A stretch of 9,811 nucleotides of DNA from JBFFXF01 sp041569895 (lineage in GTDB: Bacteria > Planctomycetota > UBA8108 > JACQVS01), in the NCBI GenBank assembly GCA_041569895.1, contig JBFFXF010000275.1:1-9811 (forward strand), in the 5' to 3' direction. Under the pieces are notes generated by a model. That model was given only the letters and a program-made list of their open reading frames with translations, was not told the origin of the DNA and made no database searches. The position numbers and the translations under genes are program-made. Shown here in pieces: positions 6,386 through 9,811 of the stretch. The stretch's first letter is position 1. Each line of letters opens with the position of its first letter.

Positions 6386-6442
6386 GGGCACGGGAACGGG
6401 TACGGGAACGGGAACGGGTACGGGTACGGGTACGGGTACGGG
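6386..6442. repeat. GGGNAC hexanucleotide tandem array, potential G-quadruplex
   Basis: Ten GGG tracts start at 6386, 6392, 6398, 6404, 6410, 6416, 6422, 6428, 6434 and 6440, exactly 6 bp apart. Units run GGGCAC, GGGAAC, GGGTAC, GGGAAC, GGGAAC, then four GGGTAC. Tracts of three G separated by three-base loops satisfy the usual G-quadruplex pattern on the plus strand twice over. The homogeneous right end suggests recent slippage expansion. It lies in the 512-bp spacer between the divergent lipoprotein and PPC-dockerin genes, about 90 nt upstream of the minus-strand promoter and 320 nt upstream of the plus-strand start. Confidence 0.9.
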
Positions 6443-6485
6443 TGTCTTGCAGCGTTGGGGAGTCGCGGCGAGGAGGGAAAAGAAA

Positions 6486-6530
6486 CAAGGGCCGCCCTGG
6501 CGGAGAGGGGAAACACCAGCTTGGCCCTTG
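6486..6530. repeat. Long imperfect hairpin in the divergent spacer
   Basis: CAAGGGCC (6486-6493) pairs perfectly with GGCCCTTG (6523-6530). Inside, after a symmetric 3x3 internal loop, CTGG (6497-6500) pairs with CCAG (6516-6519), leaving a 15-nt purine-rich loop containing GGAGAGGGG. A separate perfect 12-bp palindrome GCGCCCGGGCGC lies at 6575-6586. The rest of 6251-6762 holds no supported gene. The hairpin could be an RNA leader element for the plus-strand gene or an operator; no riboswitch class was recognised. Confidence 0.45.
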
Positions 6531-6762
6531 GTGAATGGACTTCAATCGTCGCGACCGGCCATCCGGCTCTGCCGGCGCCCGGGCGCACAGAGTGTATCGG
6601 CAGCACGTCGGCGAAAATTGCATCAATCCCGCGAGGACCCCGGGATCGTTGCCCCCCGGCGCCGAGCCGTGAGCGCTTTTCCGGTCCCTCGCGCCCTGCC
6701 GGTGTGATACCTTGGGCGCCGGAGGCGTGGGGTGTCTGGGCCAGAGAGACCCGGAGTGATCC

Positions 6763-9552
6763 ATGGGGCAACCAAGCTGCTTTCCACCGTCCAACCGGTC
6801 CGTCCGTTCGCCTTTCCCCCGTCGCCGATCCGGATCACCGCGCCGTGATGCCGCGGTCGCACTCGGCTCGCTGATCGTCGCCCTCGTGTCGTTCGACGTT
6901 GCGGCCGGACAGGCGATCGCGCCCCCGCGGATCGCCGGCGATCGACCCCTGCGCCTGTTTCCCGCGCCGCTCCACGTTCGGCAACGCGCCCTCGCGGCGA
7001 TGGAGCGTCTCGCGCCCCAGAAGCGGTCCACCGCCGAGAAGGGGCGTGACTCCGCCAAGGCGCGAGCGCCGATGCGCAAGGGGTTCGCGCCGTCCGTGGC
7101 GCACGGCGGCAAGGACGGCGGCGGGGCCGGCGCGAACCCGTGCGTTGACTGTCGCGCGGGCGACATCGAATGCGGCGGCCGGGCGACCGGGGAGCTCGCG
7201 GTCGGCGACTGCCCGCTCGACGATGGCTCCCTGCTGGACGTCTGGCGACTCGAGGTGCCGGCGAGCCGCGTCGTCTCCATCGTCTACCGGTCGACCGGCT
7301 TCGATCCCTTCCTGACCCTGGTGGACGCCGCCTGCGAGCTCATCACCAGCAACGACGACTGCGTCGAGGGTGACCTGGAGACGTCGTGTATCACCCTCGA
7401 GCTCACCGCCGGGACGTATTTCATCTTTGCCAACAGCTTCGCCGCCGGAGAGACGGGCGAGTACGAGATCACCGTCGACTGCGTCGACTTCGATCCCTGT
7501 CGCGATTGCGTCGTCGGGACGATCGGTTGCGGCGAGAGCGCCAGCGGCGAGCTCGTCGCAACCGACTGCGCCGTGCCGTCTGACGGGTCGAGCATCGACC
7601 TCTGGAGGATCGAGATCGGCGAGACGCGCCCGTTGACCCTCGAGCTCGCCTCCGCTCAGTTCGATTCCTTTCTCGTGCTCTTCGATGCCGATTGCGACGT
7701 GATCGCCTTCAACGACGACTGCGGAACGGGCACGCTGGATTCCTGTCTCACGACGCTCGTCGAGCCCGGTGAGTACTTCGTCGGCGCCAACAGCTTCTCC
7801 GCGGGCGAGACCGGCTCGTATCGACTCGACCTCACGTGCCTCGACCTCGGGCCGTGTCGCGACTGCCTCGCCGGCGAGGTGAGCTGCGGCGACCGCGGCA
7901 CCGGCGCGTTCAGGTCGAGCTCGTGCGTCGCGGATGGGCAGTCGAGAGAGCTCTGGCGGCTCGACCTTCCGGGCGAGCAGTCCGTGCGGGTCGACTTCTC
8001 CTTCATGGGGACCGCGTCGGTGGCGATCCTCGACGACCTCTGCCGGCCGGCGCGGGAGCTCGAGCCGTGCGACCCGGAGAGCCCCTGCATGCGCTCGGTC
8101 GCGCTACCGCCGGGGACGCACTTCCTCGACCTGCGACGCGTCAGCGAGGGCGTGCCGCTCGACTACGAGTTTCAGGTCGAGTGCCGTCCGTTCGATCCGG
8201 TGTCGGACTGTGTCGTCGGGGAGGTGCAGTGCAACGCCCCGGCGTTCGGCACGCTGGCCGCGACGGACTGCGTATTCGACGCCGCGTCGCCCTTCATCGA
8301 TGTCTGGAGCTTCACCATCGACGATCCGCGTCAGCTGACGGTGTCGATGCGGTCGCAGGCCTTCGACACCGTGCTCGTGCTCGTCAGCGAGACGGGGGTG
8401 CTGATCGCGTCGAACGACGACTGTGGCTTCGCCGGCGCCGAGGGCACCGACTCCTGTCTCTCGACGCCGCTGGCGCCCGGTCGCTACTTCTTCATCGCGA
8501 CGAGCTTCTCCGCCGGCGAGACCGGCCCGTACTCGATCGACGCCCGCTGTGACGAGATCAGGCTCTGTCGGCAGTGCGACGTCGGCTCCCTGCGTTGCGG
8601 CGAGACGGTCGCCGGCGCCCTGTCGCGGACCGACTGTCGATCCGCCGCGGGCCATCTCGAGGACGTCTGGCGCCTCGCTCTGCCCGTCGGTGGCCTGGTG
8701 AGAATCTCGCTGACGTCGGCCGAGATCGACCCCGTGCTCCGCCTCTTCGGCGAGAGTTGCTCGCCGATCGCCGTCAACGACGACTGCGGCAAGAGCTTGA
8801 ATTCCTGCCTCGACGTGGAGCTCGATCCCGGGGAGTACTTCCTGCACGCGTCGAGCTTCGCCAGCGGCGAGATCGGCAGCTATCGGCTCTCCGTCGACTG
8901 CCCGGACTTCGAGATCTGCTCCGCCTGCGAGCCACGCGAGATCGAATGCGGTCGCTCGCGCCAGGGCGTGCTGACCAGCGCCTGCGTCGGTCCGGATGGC
9001 ACGCCCACCGACCTGTGGCGTCTCGAGGTGCCGTTCGAGGCGGCGGTGACGGCTCGGCTGCGATCGTCCGTGTTCGACGCCGCGCTGGCGCTCTTCAACG
9101 ACGCGTGCGCGCCGATCGCCGTCAACGACGACTGCGACGACACCACGCTCGACGGCTGCGTCACGGCGATGGTCGGCCCCGGGACCTACTTCCTCGGCGC
9201 GGGCTCGATCTTCGACGACGCGGCGGGCGCCTACAGCGTGACCGTCGAGTGCGCCGCCGCCCCCGTCGGTCAGCTTCCCGGCGACAGCAACCAGGACGGC
9301 GAGCTCAACGTCGCCGACACCATCTGCCTCCTCCGCTGCATGTTCGTCGGCGATCCACCGCGTCTCCCGTGCGGAGACGGCACGCCGGAGCACACCGCCA
9401 ATCGCACGCTCCTCGACAGCGACGGCGACGGCAGCATCGGCCTCGGCGACGCGATGTACCTCTTCGGCTTCCTCTTCCTGGGAACGGACCCACCGGTGCA
9501 GGGGACGAGGTGTATTCGCATCCCGGCATGCGACGCGGTGTGCACGAGGTGA
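6763..9552 (+). CDS. Secreted protein with six PPC-like repeats and a dockerin-like C-terminus
   Basis: ATG 6763 is preceded by GGAG at 6753-6756 with a 6-nt gap. The 929-residue product has a long arginine-rich n-region and a hydrophobic stretch (about 30-46) consistent with a signal peptide, then a low-complexity linker to about 126. Six repeats of 115-122 residues start at 127, 246, 365, 480, 602 and 719. Each has CxxC.......C, a DxWR(L/I) strand, a DxxLxLxD strand, an SNDDC or VNDDC motif (197, 317, 551, 672, 788; missing in repeat 3), then GxYF and GE.G.Y strands ending in C. This is the pattern of bacterial pre-peptidase C-terminal (PPC) domains, here cysteine-enriched. Residues 841-929 carry two EF-hand-like loops (DSNQDGELN from 841, DSDGDGSIG from 885) with the FLFLG pattern of planctomycete dockerin-like tails. 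No catalytic domain is seen, so it is likely a secreted or surface binding/structural protein. Confidence 0.9.
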   Translation: MGQPSCFPPSNRSVRSPFPRRRSGSPRRDAAVALGSLIVALVSFDVAAGQAIAPPRIAGDRPLRLFPAPLHVRQRALAAMERLAPQKRSTAEKGRDSAKARAPMRKGFAPSVAHGGKDGGGAGANPCVDCRAGDIECGGRATGELAVGDCPLDDGSLLDVWRLEVPASRVVSIVYRSTGFDPFLTLVDAACELITSNDDCVEGDLETSCITLELTAGTYFIFANSFAAGETGEYEITVDCVDFDPCRDCVVGTIGCGESASGELVATDCAVPSDGSSIDLWRIEIGETRPLTLELASAQFDSFLVLFDADCDVIAFNDDCGTGTLDSCLTTLVEPGEYFVGANSFSAGETGSYRLDLTCLDLGPCRDCLAGEVSCGDRGTGAFRSSSCVADGQSRELWRLDLPGEQSVRVDFSFMGTASVAILDDLCRPARELEPCDPESPCMRSVALPPGTHFLDLRRVSEGVPLDYEFQVECRPFDPVSDCVVGEVQCNAPAFGTLAATDCVFDAASPFIDVWSFTIDDPRQLTVSMRSQAFDTVLVLVSETGVLIASNDDCGFAGAEGTDSCLSTPLAPGRYFFIATSFSAGETGPYSIDARCDEIRLCRQCDVGSLRCGETVAGALSRTDCRSAAGHLEDVWRLALPVGGLVRISLTSAEIDPVLRLFGESCSPIAVNDDCGKSLNSCLDVELDPGEYFLHASSFASGEIGSYRLSVDCPDFEICSACEPREIECGRSRQGVLTSACVGPDGTPTDLWRLEVPFEAAVTARLRSSVFDAALALFNDACAPIAVNDDCDDTTLDGCVTAMVGPGTYFLGAGSIFDDAAGAYSVTVECAAAPVGQLPGDSNQDGELNVADTICLLRCMFVGDPPRLPCGDGTPEHTANRTLLDSDGDGSIGLGDAMYLFGFLFLGTDPPVQGTRCIRIPACDAVCTR

Positions 9553-9563
9553 GAGCCCCGCGG

Positions 9564-9639
9564 TCAGAGGCAGAGGCGGAGGCAGAGACGAGAGACCAGA
9601 GACAGAGACCAGAGAGCCAGAGAGCCAGAGACCAGAGGT
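9564..9639. repeat. Low-complexity AGAG/CCAGAG repeat tract
   Basis: A 76-bp stretch just downstream of the PPC-dockerin gene is built from overlapping variants of CAGAG, GAGACCAGAG and AGAGCC, with AGAGCC units at 9612, 9621 nearby and CCAGAG recurring five times. It is almost free of T. It has no coding potential of its own and probably arose by slippage. Confidence 0.75.
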
Positions 9640-9645
9640 CAGCGA

Positions 9646-9672
9646 TCCGACTCGGAATCGGAGTCGGAGTCG
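9646..9672. repeat. TCGGAR hexamer repeat overlapping an 8-bp hairpin
   Basis: TCGGAA (9652), TCGGAG (9658) and TCGGAG (9664) form a short hexamer array. The same bases also form TCCGACTC (9646-9653) paired with GAGTCGGA (9661-9668) around a 7-nt loop. It lies about 95 nt after the PPC-dockerin stop, but no T-run follows, so it is at best a factor-dependent end signal. Confidence 0.5.
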
Positions 9673-9772
9673 ACAGTTGCAAAAACGCAGGCCCATTCCC
9701 GGCTTTTCGCCCTCGAAATCGCGGTTGTTGCGAGCCGCGCTGTGCTCCCGGCAGATCGCACCGCAAGTGAGG

Positions 9773-9788
9773 TTCGCCGAGAGGCGAA
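9773..9788. repeat. GNRA-capped hairpin near the window end
   Basis: TTCGCC-GAGA-GGCGAA forms a perfect 6-bp stem with a GAGA tetraloop. It has the same loop and style as the hairpin after the NUDIX gene. Nothing else is supported between 9673 and 9811. Confidence 0.4.
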
Positions 9789-9811
9789 AGCGAAGGCCGC
9801 CCGGGCGATGG

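Noticed and set aside
6386..6442. CRISPR-like array.
   Set aside because: The unit is a 6-bp tandem repeat without spacers.
6701..6715. A -10 promoter (GATACC) for the PPC-dockerin gene.
   Set aside because: Only three of six positions match and there is no -35 at the proper distance.
8104..9696. A 530-residue minus-strand open frame.
   Set aside because: It is antisense to the PPC-dockerin gene, has no domain pattern, and mirrors codon bias of the real gene.

Overview
The window is high-GC bacterial DNA with four well-supported genes on the two strands plus one partial gene running off the left edge being among them (five coding regions in all). Its protein types suggest an uncultured member of the Planctomycetota or a similar phylum: a large secreted protein ending in a dockerin-like paired EF-hand module, a lipoprotein with a planctomycete-style c-type cytochrome domain behind fibronectin type III modules, and many lipoprotein or secretion signals. 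This assignment is an inference from protein architecture; there is no rRNA or other marker gene in the window.

Layout. (1) Positions 1-2708, minus strand: an unusual fusion of a lipoprotein signal, two bacterial Ig-like domains, a Na+/phosphate-cotransporter core and a cytoplasmic-type PhoU-like domain, truncated by the window edge. (2) Positions 2709-3037: a divergent intergenic region holding a hairpin and two adjacent degenerate tandem arrays with 15-bp and 12-bp periods. (3) Positions 3038-3979, plus: a short Ppx/GppA-family protein with several altered signature residues. (4) Positions 3980-4413: convergent spacer containing a roughly 260-bp element bounded by inverted AGGAAGGCAGGAA repeats. 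(5) Positions 4414-6250, minus: a probable two-gene operon, a lipoprotein (Big_5-like, FN3, FN3, CX4CH cytochrome-like domain) followed 4 nt later by a NUDIX hydrolase; an extended -10 promoter sits just upstream. (6) Positions 6251-6762: divergent spacer with a ten-tract GGG hexamer array that could form G-quadruplexes, and a strong hairpin. (7) Positions 6763-9552, plus: a 929-residue secreted protein made of six cysteine-rich PPC-like repeats and a dockerin-like C-terminus. (8) Positions 9553-9811: low-complexity AGAG/CCAGAG sequence, a second hexamer repeat and hairpins; no gene seen.

How the genes may work together. The Na/Pi-PhoU fusion and the Ppx/GppA protein are divergently arranged around a repeat-rich control region, and both families act in phosphate, polyphosphate or (p)ppGpp metabolism. 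The NUDIX enzyme resembles the diphosphoinositol/diadenosine polyphosphate class, which would fit the same theme, but it is co-transcribed with a cell-envelope lipoprotein rather than with the phosphate genes, so a three-gene phosphate system is only a hypothesis. The two envelope or secreted proteins (FN3-cytochrome lipoprotein and PPC-dockerin protein) diverge from the second intergenic region. A recurring property of the window is that every intergenic region carries short-period tandem or inverted repeats.
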